Shown here: one piece after another, positions 44,610 to 54,411 of the stretch
Layout of the letters: each line of letters opens with the position of its first letter
How positions within the stretch are numbered: the stretch's first letter is position 1
Source: Chitinophaga qingshengii
Lineage (GTDB): Bacteria; Bacteroidota; Bacteroidia; Chitinophagales; Chitinophagaceae
Direction of reading: 5' to 3'
DNA length: 64,000 nt
Assembly (NCBI RefSeq): GCF_014529935.1
Contig: NZ_JACVFC010000002.1
Coordinates: 372,001 to 436,000 of the forward strand
The notes under the pieces: generated by a model
What the model saw: the letters and a program-made list of their open reading frames with translations, nothing else
The model's database searches: none
Told to the model about the DNA's origin: nothing
Translations under genes and position numbers: made by a program

Positions 44610-45851
44610 TTACAATACGGTTTTCCAGATAAAACTTCTCACCGCCGCTACCACCACCATCCCCGCTCCTGCCAGTAATCCCCAGGCGGCCAGCCACAAT
44701 CCCCACGGATACACTACGCCAGGCATTTTAAACACACCCGGCATCCCCTGTATCAGCAGCATTATCTCATTCAACGCCAGGGCAACAATAAACACCAGTA
44801 TTCCCAGCCCGGCCAATACTTTCAGGGAAGTAAAATAACCGGCATATAACAGTTGTGCAAAGAGATACAATGTCACAAATCCCAGCATGACCAAATGCAG
44901 GTACATCATAATCATCGGTCGGTTTACAAAAACAGCGTTGCCAATAACCGGGAAAATAGTCGTCAGTTGGGCGAGGGTTTTTAAAGCAAAAGCGATGAGT
45001 GCCAGTGCGCCGATACGTTGTGCAAAAGGGTTTACACGATATAACTCCGGTTTAACGGAACGAAGCATTTCCGCAAAACGGGCCAGTACCAGTAGCAGCA
45101 AAGCGCTGCCTGTACCGGCTATCACCCGGATCATCACCGGCGACGGATGCCACAGGTAAGACAGAAACAAGGTCGGTAGTACCGCCGCACATAACGCCAC
45201 CGCAAAACGGTAACGGATCTTTTCCGCGGTGGCCGGTCCCAGGTGGTGACAGAACAAGGCGAACACGCCGAGTGTAAAAAATCCGTTGTATTGCAGGTGC
45301 AGGTACGTATATACGGCATCGTGATACCACACGGTATCCTGCTGATGCGTGGCCATCATATAAGCCAGGGAAAAAGGCCCTGCCGCCGATAACGCCAGCG
45401 ACGCCATCGCGCCTCCTGCCAGCAATGTGACAGACCGCTCCGTTCCCGCTTTCAGCAGGTCGCGGATAAATACCCATTCAAACACCCAGGTACAAACGAT
45501 AAATAAGGTGGAAAAGATAATAGAGAAAAGCGCATAGCCCTGAAACGGGAAACTCAGCAACATTCCTACGGAGGTGATAAATACCCCCGCCAGCAAACGT
45601 GGATAAATCCGTTTGTTACTGCTGCCGGGTGGCAGTAGCCGGTAGGTCAGCAAGGTAAATAAACAAAGGGTGATCCATCCGCCGAAGGCGAAATGTGAGT
45701 GCGCATATAACCAGTTTCCAAAATGGATACCCGGTAAAGGGAAAAGCTGCGTTGTCCGCAATAATAATCCCAACAGGGCTACCACCATCAGGTTAACCAG
45801 CGCGATGGTCACCCATCTCCGCTCTGTTGCTCCGGTATTTGCACGCTTCAT
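44610..45851 (-). CDS. Multi-pass membrane protein, heme-copper-oxidase-like
   Basis: Membrane protein of 413 residues with about 11-12 hydrophobic helices. The His-containing helices HSHFAFGGWITLCLFTLL, YLHLQYNGFFTLGVFALF then CHH, and MMYLHLVMLGFVTLYLFAQL recall helices of subunit I of heme-copper oxidases or NorB/NnrS-type proteins. The full oxidase His set is not complete: there is no H-P-E-V-Y active-site segment. It may be a heme-binding relative that does not reduce oxygen. No oxidase partner, cytochrome or metal chaperone gene lies nearby. It runs on the minus strand with a terminator of the next operon upstream. Confidence 0.65.
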   Translation of the reverse strand: MKRANTGATERRWVTIALVNLMVVALLGLLLRTTQLFPLPGIHFGNWLYAHSHFAFGGWITLCLFTLLTYRLLPPGSSNKRIYPRLLAGVFITSVGMLLSFPFQGYALFSIIFSTLFIVCTWVFEWVFIRDLLKAGTERSVTLLAGGAMASLALSAAGPFSLAYMMATHQQDTVWYHDAVYTYLHLQYNGFFTLGVFALFCHHLGPATAEKIRYRFAVALCAAVLPTLFLSYLWHPSPVMIRVIAGTGSALLLLVLARFAEMLRSVKPELYRVNPFAQRIGALALIAFALKTLAQLTTIFPVIGNAVFVNRPMIMMYLHLVMLGFVTLYLFAQLLYAGYFTSLKVLAGLGILVFIVALALNEIMLLIQGMPGVFKMPGVVYPWGLWLAAWGLLAGAGMVVVAAVRSFIWKTVL

Positions 45852-45917
45852 AGGCCAGCTTTTTTTGCCGGTGCTAAGTTACTATAAAGACAAAAATATC
45901 TTTTATAAAATAAAAAA

Positions 45918-45944
45918 TTTGGCCGGTTTTTATAACCGGCCAAA
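45918..45944 (-). terminator. Terminator of the SusC/SusD/thioredoxin operon
   Basis: TTTGGCCGGTT and AACCGGCCAAA flank a five-base loop. On the minus strand a T-rich run follows. It lies directly after the thioredoxin-like gene and closes the operon. Confidence 0.9.
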
Positions 45945-45952
45945 ACAAGGTA

Positions 45953-47146
45953 TTAATGACCTGCGCCTAACAGCCGCTCCAGATGGGTATCCAGGGCTTC
46001 GTTGCTGCTTTCACTGTTGCCCACTAATTTGGCTACGATCTTTCCCTCCCGGTCAATCAGTATTTTGGTAGGATAGGCCTGTACATCATAGGCGTTTAAT
46101 ATGCCTTTGTCCTTTTCGGTACTGGCCACGGCGTTGAGCACATTGGGCCAGGTCATCTGGTCTTTGTCCATCGCCTGGGTCCATTTTTCCTTCCAGGTCG
46201 CCGGCTCTCCCCTTTCGTTGGATACGCCCAGTATCTCGAACCCGGCATCTTTATAACGGGCATATAAGGCCCGCAGGTGCGGGTGGCTCATGCGGCAGGG
46301 ATAACACCAGCTGCCCCAGAAATCGAGGAGTACCACTTTTCCCTTCAGCGATGCCAGCGTAATGGTGCTGTCGTTGCGGTCTTTCAATACTACCGGCGGC
46401 GCAGGCTGACCAGGACTGATTTCCCGCGCTTTGGCCAGTCGCTTGCCGAAGGCTACCCCTTCGGGAGATGTTTTCAGGGAGGGCAACATACCGTCGTACA
46501 ACGGGCCAATCACCGCAGGATCTATTTTAGTACGGGTATATTCCTTCAACAGTTTGAGCATAATCCCGGTACGAGGGTGCTGCTGCATGAATTGTAACTT
46601 GACGGCTTCCTGTTCAGCATCGCTTTTGGCAGAGAGGCGGCTCACTTCAGCTATGAGTACACTATCCTTAGCACTGTAAGCGGCATCCCGTTTAGGCTTC
46701 AGTACTTTTTCATCACGTTCGTAGATCTTTCTCCATGCTGCTTTCATTGCCTGCCGGTCTGTTTCCGCAGCACCGCCGGTAATCCTGGTATCCCACAACT
46801 CTTTTGCTGAGATAGCTACCATATTGCCGGCATCCAGGAAGAATGTATGCTCATAAGGCTTCAGCAGGCGTGTCTGTTTGTAATACGCTTCCTTCTCCTC
46901 ACTTACTTTCAGGGACAGCGTTGCTTCTGCCGGGTATTCCACGTTACCGCTGAAATAATAATCCCCTTGTTGTAAGCGGCAACTATCTACAATAGTTTCG
47001 CCCCGCAGTTCATAACGCAGATAGATATACGGATTCACCGCCAGCGTATTTTGGGCCAGCTTTCCTTTGAGTGTAAACGTCTGCGCCTGTACGAAAAAAT
47101 TACACAGGCTCATGGCCGTGATACTGAACAGGATTTTTTTAGTCAT
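45953..47146 (-). CDS. Secreted TlpA-like thioredoxin with DUF4369
   Basis: Exported protein of 397 residues. After a signal peptide (MTKKILFSITAMSLCNFFVQAQ) comes a DUF4369-type beta domain (about 22-115). A helical linker rich in Lys, Glu and Ala follows, then a thioredoxin domain (about 245-395). The redox pair is WCYPC (Cys281 and Cys284), and the cis-proline site is AYPT (Pro359). In Bacteroidota such proteins often sit at the end of SusC/SusD loci and are thought to handle disulfides or electron flow outside the cytosol. It starts 12 bases after the SusD stop. Whether it reduces or oxidises its partner cannot be said. Confidence 0.9.
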   Translation of the reverse strand: MTKKILFSITAMSLCNFFVQAQTFTLKGKLAQNTLAVNPYIYLRYELRGETIVDSCRLQQGDYYFSGNVEYPAEATLSLKVSEEKEAYYKQTRLLKPYEHTFFLDAGNMVAISAKELWDTRITGGAAETDRQAMKAAWRKIYERDEKVLKPKRDAAYSAKDSVLIAEVSRLSAKSDAEQEAVKLQFMQQHPRTGIMLKLLKEYTRTKIDPAVIGPLYDGMLPSLKTSPEGVAFGKRLAKAREISPGQPAPPVVLKDRNDSTITLASLKGKVVLLDFWGSWCYPCRMSHPHLRALYARYKDAGFEILGVSNERGEPATWKEKWTQAMDKDQMTWPNVLNAVASTEKDKGILNAYDVQAYPTKILIDREGKIVAKLVGNSESSNEALDTHLERLLGAGH

Positions 47147-47158
47147 GGTTTATGATTA

Positions 47159-48520
47159 TTATTCAGCATTACGCGGCATATCCGGGTTGAACTGCAATAC
47201 AACGGATGGGATCTGTAAAACATACCGTGCGCCGTGTGGCGGTAAAGTAGTGATTACATTAGTACCGGCGCCATAGCGGGTGACTGCCGGCATTTTATTT
47301 TCTGCATCGAGACGGCGCATATCAAACCAGCGAAGCCCCCTGAAGGCCAGCTCCAACTGACGTTCGCGAAATACGTAACCCAGTACATCTTCTTTATTGG
47401 TAGAAGTCAGCGGCTGGTACACCTCTTTTTTAATACGGCATTTGCGGATATCGTTTACCTGTGTCAGCGCCTCCTCCAGCTTGCCGCTGCGGGCGGCGGC
47501 CTCCGCGATGATCAGCTTCATTTCTTCCACACCGGTACCAAAATTGGTAGTGGCGCCGGACGGGTTGAAATTAGCCACACCCCGCTGCGGATAGGTATAG
47601 TCGCCGGTTTTCTCATAGAACAACTTCAACCGCAGATCATTCACATCAAACATCTTCAGCATGGTAATGGTAGGATACTCTCTAAAGGAAGCGTTGGTAG
47701 AATAACGCGCATACAGGTCAAAAGGCCGGACTGCCATAGCAGGAATGGCCGCTTTGCTGGCAATTGTGTTATAATCCAGGATGGCGGGTGGTTTATCACC
47801 TAACGCCAACCTGGCATTTTGGGCAGCCTCCTCATAACGGCCCGTATACAGACAGGCACGAGCCAGCACACTGTATGCTGCAGGCACAGCTCCCCGGAAA
47901 CGGTTGCCGGCGTTGTTGGCAGGCAGGTCAGGGATAGCGGCTTTGATATCGTTGAAAATATGATCATAGATTTCTTCCACCGTACTGCGAGGGGGTGTTT
48001 TATCTGCGATATCTATAGACGTCATAAACGGTACCGCCAGGTCCTGGCTGGCTGTAGCAGCATTATACGGTTTCGCATACAGGTTTACCAGATAGAGATA
48101 TTCAAATGCCCTTCCCAATAACGCCTCCGCACGGATACGGCGTTTATCCTGCTCTGTACCATTACCGGCAGCGTCAATACCTTGTAATACTGCGTTAAAA
48201 CGATAAATATTGCCGTAATGTTTTCCCCAGAACAACGGAGGCGTCTTGGTATCCGTAGTGAACTGTAAAGCCCAGAGATAAGCCAGATCTTCCGGTTTTT
48301 CCGGTACTGCGGGTATCGCCGGTATATCCACTTCGTCAGACATTACATTCAGTTCACGCGCCCCACTGGAGGTCAGGTCCTGACTATTCAGGAACAGGTC
48401 GTAATCGCTTACATTAGTGAGGATGATTTTGCCTTTAGGCGCTACATCCAGGTATTTTTGACAGGAAGCGGCCGTGGTAAGCAGTACAGCCAATCCGTAT
48501 ATCTTCCATTTGTTGTACAT
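47159..48520 (-). CDS. SusD-like lipoprotein (third sigma-linked locus)
   Basis: Surface lipoprotein of 453 residues. The signal peptide ends VLLTTAASCQKYLDVAPKG with a lipobox before Cys. The C-terminal RagB/SusD segment VFRERQLELAFRGLRWFDMR is strong. It starts 17 bases after the SusC stop and is followed by the thioredoxin gene after 12 bases. Its closest relative in this window by layout is the SusD at 36803, since both open with a KFLDVxPKG/KYLDVAPKG block. Ligand unknown. Confidence 0.92.
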   Translation of the reverse strand: MYNKWKIYGLAVLLTTAASCQKYLDVAPKGKIILTNVSDYDLFLNSQDLTSSGARELNVMSDEVDIPAIPAVPEKPEDLAYLWALQFTTDTKTPPLFWGKHYGNIYRFNAVLQGIDAAGNGTEQDKRRIRAEALLGRAFEYLYLVNLYAKPYNAATASQDLAVPFMTSIDIADKTPPRSTVEEIYDHIFNDIKAAIPDLPANNAGNRFRGAVPAAYSVLARACLYTGRYEEAAQNARLALGDKPPAILDYNTIASKAAIPAMAVRPFDLYARYSTNASFREYPTITMLKMFDVNDLRLKLFYEKTGDYTYPQRGVANFNPSGATTNFGTGVEEMKLIIAEAAARSGKLEEALTQVNDIRKCRIKKEVYQPLTSTNKEDVLGYVFRERQLELAFRGLRWFDMRRLDAENKMPAVTRYGAGTNVITTLPPHGARYVLQIPSVVLQFNPDMPRNAE

Positions 48521-48537
48521 ATGTTATTGTTGATACA

Positions 48538-51500
48538 TTAGAAATTGGTGAATACGCCGATGGTATAGGTAGGTACCAGGTGTCTTCTCGCAAAGCTACC
48601 AGTAGCCAAACTGTAGTTAAATTTGTTGAACCCTATGGTAGCGATATTGGAGGCCTGCAGTTTGACTTCAAAGTTGGTGAAGCCCATCCGCCTGATAGCC
48701 GGTGTATTCCGGAAGTTGTACGACACGGTTACATCGCGCAGCACCAGGTAAGCTCCATTTACTACCCATCGGTCAGCATAGTTATACACGTAGGTATGAT
48801 ACAAATTCATCAGCCAATAAGGATAAAGTCCCATTACATCGGTGGCGGTCTCATCCCCCTTCTGGCGGAAGTAGCTCTCAGAACCAGCCAACGGGCGGCT
48901 GGCCGACGGTGATGGCGGAGGTGTTCTGGTGCTGAAACCACCGTAATAATCTACCATACAATACACATAGAAGTTACCAATGTCTATACGGTTGCTGATA
49001 CCGGCGGTGATGGTCGGAATACCGGCGCCGTTATATACCAGGTCACTGAACCCTTCATCTGCTGCACTAAAACCCGGCGTCTTGATTTTTCCGGCAGCAT
49101 TGTACATCAGGGGCAACCCGGCAGTATCCAGTCCGGCATAACGGTAGCTGAAAATTCCCCCGGCAGGATATCCCACCACATAGTTTCCATTAGAACCTAA
49201 ATAGGAAGTGGAAGCTTTCTGGTTATTGATATAAAGGCTCAATACCTTGTTGGTGTTATGTGCCAGCGCGATCCCTGTATTCCAGTTGAACCGCCGGCGG
49301 CTGATCCAGTCTGCATGCAGATTTAATTCTACACCCTGATTTCGTATAGACGCTGCATTTAGTTTGGCGCTGCTGGCGCCTTTGGTAGGGTCCAGCTGTG
49401 CATCTGCCAGCAGATCGGTACTCTTGCGCTGGTAATAATCCAGGCTACCATATACGCGGCCTATTACCCTGAAGTCTAATCCTGCATTCAGGTTATCGGT
49501 CTGCTCCCAGCGAAGGGCGGCATTCTCCATAGACAACATGTTCAGCGCGGTAGATACCGGTGATGTACGCAGGTTGTTCACGTACTGCGCTACAATCAAC
49601 GGAATGCTGGCCTTGGAAGTGTTGCCATTGATTCCATAGGCTACCCGTAATTTTAATGCGTCCAGCCATGTAAGTCCCTGCATAAAGGCTTCCTGGTCCA
49701 GATTCCAGGCGCCACCTGCCGACCAGAGCGGTTTATAACGGTAGCGAGGATCGGTACCAAAAAGGTTGGACTGATCTATTCTCAGGCTACCGGACAAGGA
49801 ATACTTCCCGCGGAAAGTATATATGCCATTAAAATACCCCGACACATAACGATCATCCTGGTACGTTTTTCCAAAGAGTTTGTTAAACGACAACATGGGA
49901 TTGGCGGCCGCAAAAGCCGATATCCAGGAGGAAGTAAGGATTTTGTTGTAATCAACCGGTGACTGTAACAAGGTTTGATCATTATAGCCAAAGGTGGAGC
50001 TGATGGAAGATTCACTGACCACTTTGCGGGTTTCCGCACCCAGTATCAGGTTAAGGGAATGCTGATCATGAATGATTTTGTTATAGTCCAGTTGCGCTCT
50101 CAATGTGTAACTCATGCTGTTCAGGTTGTTCTGATTGATATAACCACCTTTGGGCACATTAAACAGGATACCTGTAGCAGTTTGTTCTGCATATTGATTT
50201 ACGTACTGGCGAGCTTCAGTAGACTTCTCACTGGCGTAGTGCTTCAGATCTGAGCGGGAATTTTCATAAATACCGCCAAAACGCAAACTAAAGCCATGGC
50301 CTATACGATAATTAAAATTGGCGATCACTTTATTGTTCACTGTCCTGTTCCGGTCCTTTACTTCATTCATATTAACCAGCGGATAGTTCATATTATCATA
50401 CAGTCCTTTTTTAATGAGGGTATCATTAAATGCCGGATTCATAAATGATCCGCCAAAGATAGCGGCTGGTTTGCCGGATGCATCCTGGAAACGTTCGTAG
50501 GGATACAGGCTCATAAAATCCGGTACCGGCGCCACCTGTCCTTTGGTTTCGAGGTAGTCGGTGGTCAGTTCCAGGGAGAGACGTTTATTAAACCGGTAAT
50601 TGGCACGCGCAGAGAGTAGGAAGCGGTTATCATTATTGTTTTTCTGCGTATAGCGGTTACCGGTATAGTTGGCGGATACATAATAAGTCGCTTGTTGCGT
50701 ACCACCGGAAATATTCAGGTCATATTGCTGGTTTACGGCTGAACGAAGAAACAGGCGGCTATAGTCAGCCGCATTGTTATAGGACGCCAGTTGAGCGTAA
50801 CGATCTTCCAGTTGGGCCTGGGTAATGTTACCGGCCTTTTTATCCAACAGAATATCATATCCGGGCTGATAATTGCGATAGGAATTGACATAGTAACTCC
50901 AATCTACCGGAAGGTCATCGCCGTCTTTGTTGAAGTCTCGCTGATAACGCAGCGGAACATCACCGGGCGCCAGGCGGTAAGTGCTATAGTTCTCTTTCGG
51001 CGTAATACCCAGGGTACTGCGGAACGCAAATTTAGTACGGCCTATCTCCGCCTGTTTCCGCTCAATGATGATCACACCATTGGAAGCACGCACCCCGTAG
51101 ATAGTCGCGGAGGCAGCGTCTTTCAGCACGGTCACGGATTTGATTTCATTGGGATTGATCGCATCCAGTGTAAGTTCGGTAGGATAACCATCTACCACGA
51201 TCAGGGGCTGTTTGTTGGCCGAGATAGTAGACAATCCCCTGATCTGGAACAGTGCGTTGTCTTCAAACTTGATGTCTTTGTTGATGAGCACACCAGGCAG
51301 TTTGTTCTGGATACCGGACAAAAAATCGGTGCTGATGCGGGACTCATAATCTTTCGTCGTGATAGCCGCAATAGAACCGGTACTTTGTTCCGGGCGGATA
51401 CGCTGGTATGCCGTGCTTACTTCCACCACGCCGAGGCTGTGGCGGCCGAATTTCAGCACTACTTCAGACATAGCGGCCAGGTCTGCCGCTACAAAAGTAC

Positions 51501-51996
51501 GCGGTTCATACCCTACGCAGGAAATACGCACCGTTGCCTTGGCTGCTACGTTGGCCAGGAAATAGGCGCCGCTGTTGGTGGTCATCATCCCGGTGGTGCC
51601 TACTGCTACTGTCACATACGGCAAAGGTGTTCCCTGGTCGTTTTTCACGACACCTTTTAACTGCACGGCAGGTTCCTGCTGTCGGTTGGCCGGCGCCGGT
51701 TTACGGAATACCGCAACGGCGTTGGGCAGTGCTTTGCAGGCCAGGTTAGTTTCCTGCAACAGCTGTCCCAGCGCATCACCCAGCGATTTGTTGGTACAGT
51801 GTATGGACATGTCTTTCCAGGCTGCCACTTCATCGGCAGGAAAAGAAATTTTACATCCGGCCTGTTTACCAGCTTCTGTCAGTATTACCGACAGTGGTTG
51901 GTGGTCCAGCGACAGGCTGATGGTTTTCTGTAAGATCTGGGCATACCCCAGGTGTACATGCATGGCAAATAAAAGCAACAGGCATACTCTCCTCAT
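48538..51996 (-). CDS. SusC-like TonB-dependent receptor with STN domain
   Basis: Outer-membrane transporter of 1152 residues. Signal peptide, then an STN domain (about 22-96, KTISLSLDHQPLSVILTEAG), a carboxypeptidase-like domain (LKGVVKNDQGTPLPYVTVAV), a linker with VVEVSTAYQ, a plug (ISANKQPLIVVDGYPTEL, SATIYGVRASNGVIIIERKQ) and the barrel ending VGVFTNF-like. The STN domain links it to the FecR encoded 44 bases upstream on the same strand and, through it, to the divergent sigma factor at 53225. SusD and thioredoxin genes follow in the same operon. The substrate is unknown. Confidence 0.92.
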   Translation of the reverse strand: MRRVCLLLLFAMHVHLGYAQILQKTISLSLDHQPLSVILTEAGKQAGCKISFPADEVAAWKDMSIHCTNKSLGDALGQLLQETNLACKALPNAVAVFRKPAPANRQQEPAVQLKGVVKNDQGTPLPYVTVAVGTTGMMTTNSGAYFLANVAAKATVRISCVGYEPRTFVAADLAAMSEVVLKFGRHSLGVVEVSTAYQRIRPEQSTGSIAAITTKDYESRISTDFLSGIQNKLPGVLINKDIKFEDNALFQIRGLSTISANKQPLIVVDGYPTELTLDAINPNEIKSVTVLKDAASATIYGVRASNGVIIIERKQAEIGRTKFAFRSTLGITPKENYSTYRLAPGDVPLRYQRDFNKDGDDLPVDWSYYVNSYRNYQPGYDILLDKKAGNITQAQLEDRYAQLASYNNAADYSRLFLRSAVNQQYDLNISGGTQQATYYVSANYTGNRYTQKNNNDNRFLLSARANYRFNKRLSLELTTDYLETKGQVAPVPDFMSLYPYERFQDASGKPAAIFGGSFMNPAFNDTLIKKGLYDNMNYPLVNMNEVKDRNRTVNNKVIANFNYRIGHGFSLRFGGIYENSRSDLKHYASEKSTEARQYVNQYAEQTATGILFNVPKGGYINQNNLNSMSYTLRAQLDYNKIIHDQHSLNLILGAETRKVVSESSISSTFGYNDQTLLQSPVDYNKILTSSWISAFAAANPMLSFNKLFGKTYQDDRYVSGYFNGIYTFRGKYSLSGSLRIDQSNLFGTDPRYRYKPLWSAGGAWNLDQEAFMQGLTWLDALKLRVAYGINGNTSKASIPLIVAQYVNNLRTSPVSTALNMLSMENAALRWEQTDNLNAGLDFRVIGRVYGSLDYYQRKSTDLLADAQLDPTKGASSAKLNAASIRNQGVELNLHADWISRRRFNWNTGIALAHNTNKVLSLYINNQKASTSYLGSNGNYVVGYPAGGIFSYRYAGLDTAGLPLMYNAAGKIKTPGFSAADEGFSDLVYNGAGIPTITAGISNRIDIGNFYVYCMVDYYGGFSTRTPPPSPSASRPLAGSESYFRQKGDETATDVMGLYPYWLMNLYHTYVYNYADRWVVNGAYLVLRDVTVSYNFRNTPAIRRMGFTNFEVKLQASNIATIGFNKFNYSLATGSFARRHLVPTYTIGVFTNF

Positions 51997-52040
51997 GGTA
52001 ATAAGGCTTGGTTGATTTTTGAATTCCGTAATACGGATGA

Positions 52041-53030
52041 TTATAGCGTTGTGATGGTTACAGTATTACCTGCAACAGAATAGGCATATCCAAGGGTAGT
52101 ACAAACGATGTCTAAAATATCGTTCAGTGATTCGGTCCCATAAAAGGCATCGGTAATGGTAACCCGTTTCTCTTTGCTGACCTGCGCGTCGAAGGTGAAA
52201 TGTACCTGGTAGCGGGCGGACAGCCGTTGGCATATCATTTCCAGGCTTGTTTCATTAAATAGCAGGTCTTTCGCCATCCATGCTACCTGGGGCGTGACAT
52301 TCTCCAGGGTAGCCGGTACCGGTGGCTGATGTTCGCGGCAAACGAGTTCCTGGTTTTTAGTCAGTACCGCCATGATTTTGTTTTCCCGCTCTACCCTTAC
52401 TTTTCCGCTGGTGACTGTAATGGTGACCTGTCGTTTACTACGTGTGTTAATGTTGAAAGCGGTGCCCAACACATACGTGTACACGTCGGCAGACCGTACT
52501 ACAAAAGGATGGCGGGCATTGTGCCTGACTTCAAAATAAGCCTCGCCCTGTAAGGTAACGAGGCGGTCCGCCTCCTTAAAAGAGGATGACAACGACAGCG
52601 TACTGCCGGCACGTAACAGCACCACCGAGCTATCGGGCAGCACGAGGTGACGGTCGTAATTAACCGCCTGGTCCGAAGCCGGTGCGGGAGCAACCCGTGC
52701 AGTAATAACGGCAGCTGCCGGCGGAGTGGTATTGGCTACAGGCAATGGATAAAAGTGCCGGGCTGCCAGGGCGGATACCACGATGATAGCCGCTGCGGCA
52801 GCTACCCGTTTCCAGATCCGGCCCTGGCGGGTGACAGGTTTCAGAACGGCGCGTTGCTGAAATGCGGTATAGTGCTCCCGCAAGTACTCCTCATCATTTA
52901 CATCCCAGGAAGGCGATTCAGAGGCGCCGCCCAGCCGATCATACCATTGCTGCAAAGCCTCCAGTTCAGCATCGCTGCACTGGCCGGTATGATATTTTTC
53001 CAGTAATTGATGAAGCTTTTCCTGTTCCAT
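52041..53030 (-). CDS. FecR-type anti-sigma factor
   Basis: Membrane anti-sigma regulator of 329 residues. The N-terminal helices EKLHQLLEKYHTGQCSDAEL bind the sigma factor. The single membrane helix is VAAAAAIIVVSALAARHFY (about 76-94). The FecR domain has LVLPDSSVVLLRAGSTLSL, LQGEAYFEV and YVLGTAFNI. The C-terminal DUF4974/STN-like domain (LEMICQRLSARYQVHFTF) follows. Its sequence is close to the FecR at 16256 in both the N-terminus and the domain order, which matches the near-identical region 4 of their sigma factors. It is divergent from that sigma gene with a 194-base gap. Confidence 0.92.
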   Translation of the reverse strand: MEQEKLHQLLEKYHTGQCSDAELEALQQWYDRLGGASESPSWDVNDEEYLREHYTAFQQRAVLKPVTRQGRIWKRVAAAAAIIVVSALAARHFYPLPVANTTPPAAAVITARVAPAPASDQAVNYDRHLVLPDSSVVLLRAGSTLSLSSSFKEADRLVTLQGEAYFEVRHNARHPFVVRSADVYTYVLGTAFNINTRSKRQVTITVTSGKVRVERENKIMAVLTKNQELVCREHQPPVPATLENVTPQVAWMAKDLLFNETSLEMICQRLSARYQVHFTFDAQVSKEKRVTITDAFYGTESLNDILDIVCTTLGYAYSVAGNTVTITTL

Positions 53031-53224
53031 ATACTGTTTGACGCGCCTCCGGCACGTTACCGTTACACCGGAAATAAATATTTTTTATGCTAATAAATAT
53101 CCTTTACAGATAGATGACGTACGTCGACAGCCTGACCGTTACTCCCACCGGATATTTTTTTTCGATAGGTGGATTTTTTACAAAAGATTATATCTTTATC
53201 CCTGCCACACGTTGATGCTTTGAT

Positions 53225-53794
53225 TTGAATTATACCGGAACACATAGGGACGACCAATCATTATTATCGCTCTGGAAGAGCGGTGATGAAACGGCTTTTG
53301 CCTGCCTGTACCGCCGGTATTTCCCTCTGCTGGTAACAACAGCCTATCAGAAAACGAAAGACCGCTACCTGGCGGAAGAACTGGCACAGGAAAGCCTGCT
53401 GGCTTTCTACTATAAAAAGGAATACCAGCTGGACAACGTAGCGGCTTATCTGCAGGTAATATTGCGGCATAAAACCTACGATCATTTCCGTAAGGTACTG
53501 GTACGGGAGCAACATACCACACAGGCAGCCCGGCAACAACCCGCCACCGTGGAAGATACCACCCAGCAACTTTACCGGACCGATCTGCTCAAAGCCTTGC
53601 AACAAAAAGTACAGGCACTGCCCGATCAGTGCCGGACGGTATTCCTGCTGAGCCGCGACCAACATATGTCCAACCACGAAATAGCGCATACCCTGGGCAT
53701 TTCCGTCAACACGGTGGAACAACATATGCGTAAGGCCCTGAAACGCTTAAGGGAAGGTATCCTGCTCATATTGCTGATTTCGCTATACAAATAA
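53225..53794 (+). CDS. ECF RNA polymerase sigma factor (TTG start)
   Basis: Sigma factor of 189 residues that starts at TTG 53225 (NYTGTHRDDQSLLSLWKSGD). Region 2 is DETAFACLYRRYFPLLVTTA and region 4 ALPDQCRTVFLLSRDQHMSN, then ISVNTVEQHMRKALKRL. It is a paralogue of the factor at 15513-16133, mainly in region 4. It should drive the divergent fecR and the SusC/SusD/thioredoxin operon. A short hydrophobic end (ILLILLISLYK) is shared in style with the other two sigma factors here. No ATG lies near the N-terminus that keeps region 2. Confidence 0.9.
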   Translation: MNYTGTHRDDQSLLSLWKSGDETAFACLYRRYFPLLVTTAYQKTKDRYLAEELAQESLLAFYYKKEYQLDNVAAYLQVILRHKTYDHFRKVLVREQHTTQAARQQPATVEDTTQQLYRTDLLKALQQKVQALPDQCRTVFLLSRDQHMSNHEIAHTLGISVNTVEQHMRKALKRLREGILLILLISLYK

Positions 53795-53905
53795 AATTTT
53801 GTCGGATTCTCCCACCCTGAATGTCTCAATTGCCCCATCACTAATCAATACAATCATTGTATTTTTGGTATTCGAGAATTGTATCACTTAAAAAACTGTA
53901 ATCCC

Positions 53906-54331
53906 ATGGCATCATCATTGAATCCTTATCTGAACTTCTCCGGCAAGTGTGAAGAAGCCTTCAACTTTTACAAATCTGTTTTTGGCGGTGAATTCGCTAC
54001 TGTCATGCGTTTTCAGGACATGCCAGCTGAATATGCCCCGGCTGAAAATGAAAAAAATCTGATTATGCACGTAGCCCTGCCCATCGGCAACGGCTCCATG
54101 CTGATGGGTAGCGACACCCCGGCACACATGGGTACTGTCACCAACGGCAATAACTTCTCCATTGCCATATCAGCAGACAGCCAGGCAGATGCCGATAAGC
54201 TGTACCAGGGGCTTTCCGCCGGCGGACAAGCTACCATGCCAATGGCCAACGCATTCTGGGGTTCTTATTTTGGTATGCTGAATGATAAATTTGGCGTGGG
54301 CTGGATGATCAGCTATGATAAAGCCAGATAA
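53906..54331 (+). CDS. VOC/PhnB-like glyoxalase-fold protein
   Basis: Cytosolic protein of 141 residues from ATG 53906; the frame is open upstream only to a TTG. NPYLNFSGKCEEAFNFYKSV is the start of the PhnB/3-demethylubiquinone methyltransferase-like VOC family. FGGEFATVMRFQDMP, LMGSDTPAHMG and WGSYFGMLNDKFGVGWMISY are the other family blocks. Members fold as paired beta-alpha-beta modules that may hold a metal or small ligand; most have no proven reaction. It stands alone and ends at a strong shared terminator. Confidence 0.88.
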   Translation: MASSLNPYLNFSGKCEEAFNFYKSVFGGEFATVMRFQDMPAEYAPAENEKNLIMHVALPIGNGSMLMGSDTPAHMGTVTNGNNFSIAISADSQADADKLYQGLSAGGQATMPMANAFWGSYFGMLNDKFGVGWMISYDKAR

Positions 54332-54343
54332 CAGGGAACCGAA

Positions 54344-54385
54344 ATTAAAAAGGCCTGCTCCGGCGATGGAGCAGGCCTTTTTAAT
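54344..54385. terminator. Bidirectional terminator with an 18-base perfect stem
   Basis: The arms of 18 bases (54344-54361 and 54368-54385) pair without mismatch around a GGCGAT loop. A and T runs at both ends serve both strands. It separates the VOC gene from the convergent sugar-isomerase-like gene. Confidence 0.92.
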
Positions 54386-54411
54386 CTTTTCAGGAAGATA
54401 ATAGCCGGGTA

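Noticed and set aside
50791..51660. 289-codon plus-strand frame opposite the third STN-type SusC
   Set aside because: It lies over the STN, linker and plug of a clear receptor; its sequence has no domain.
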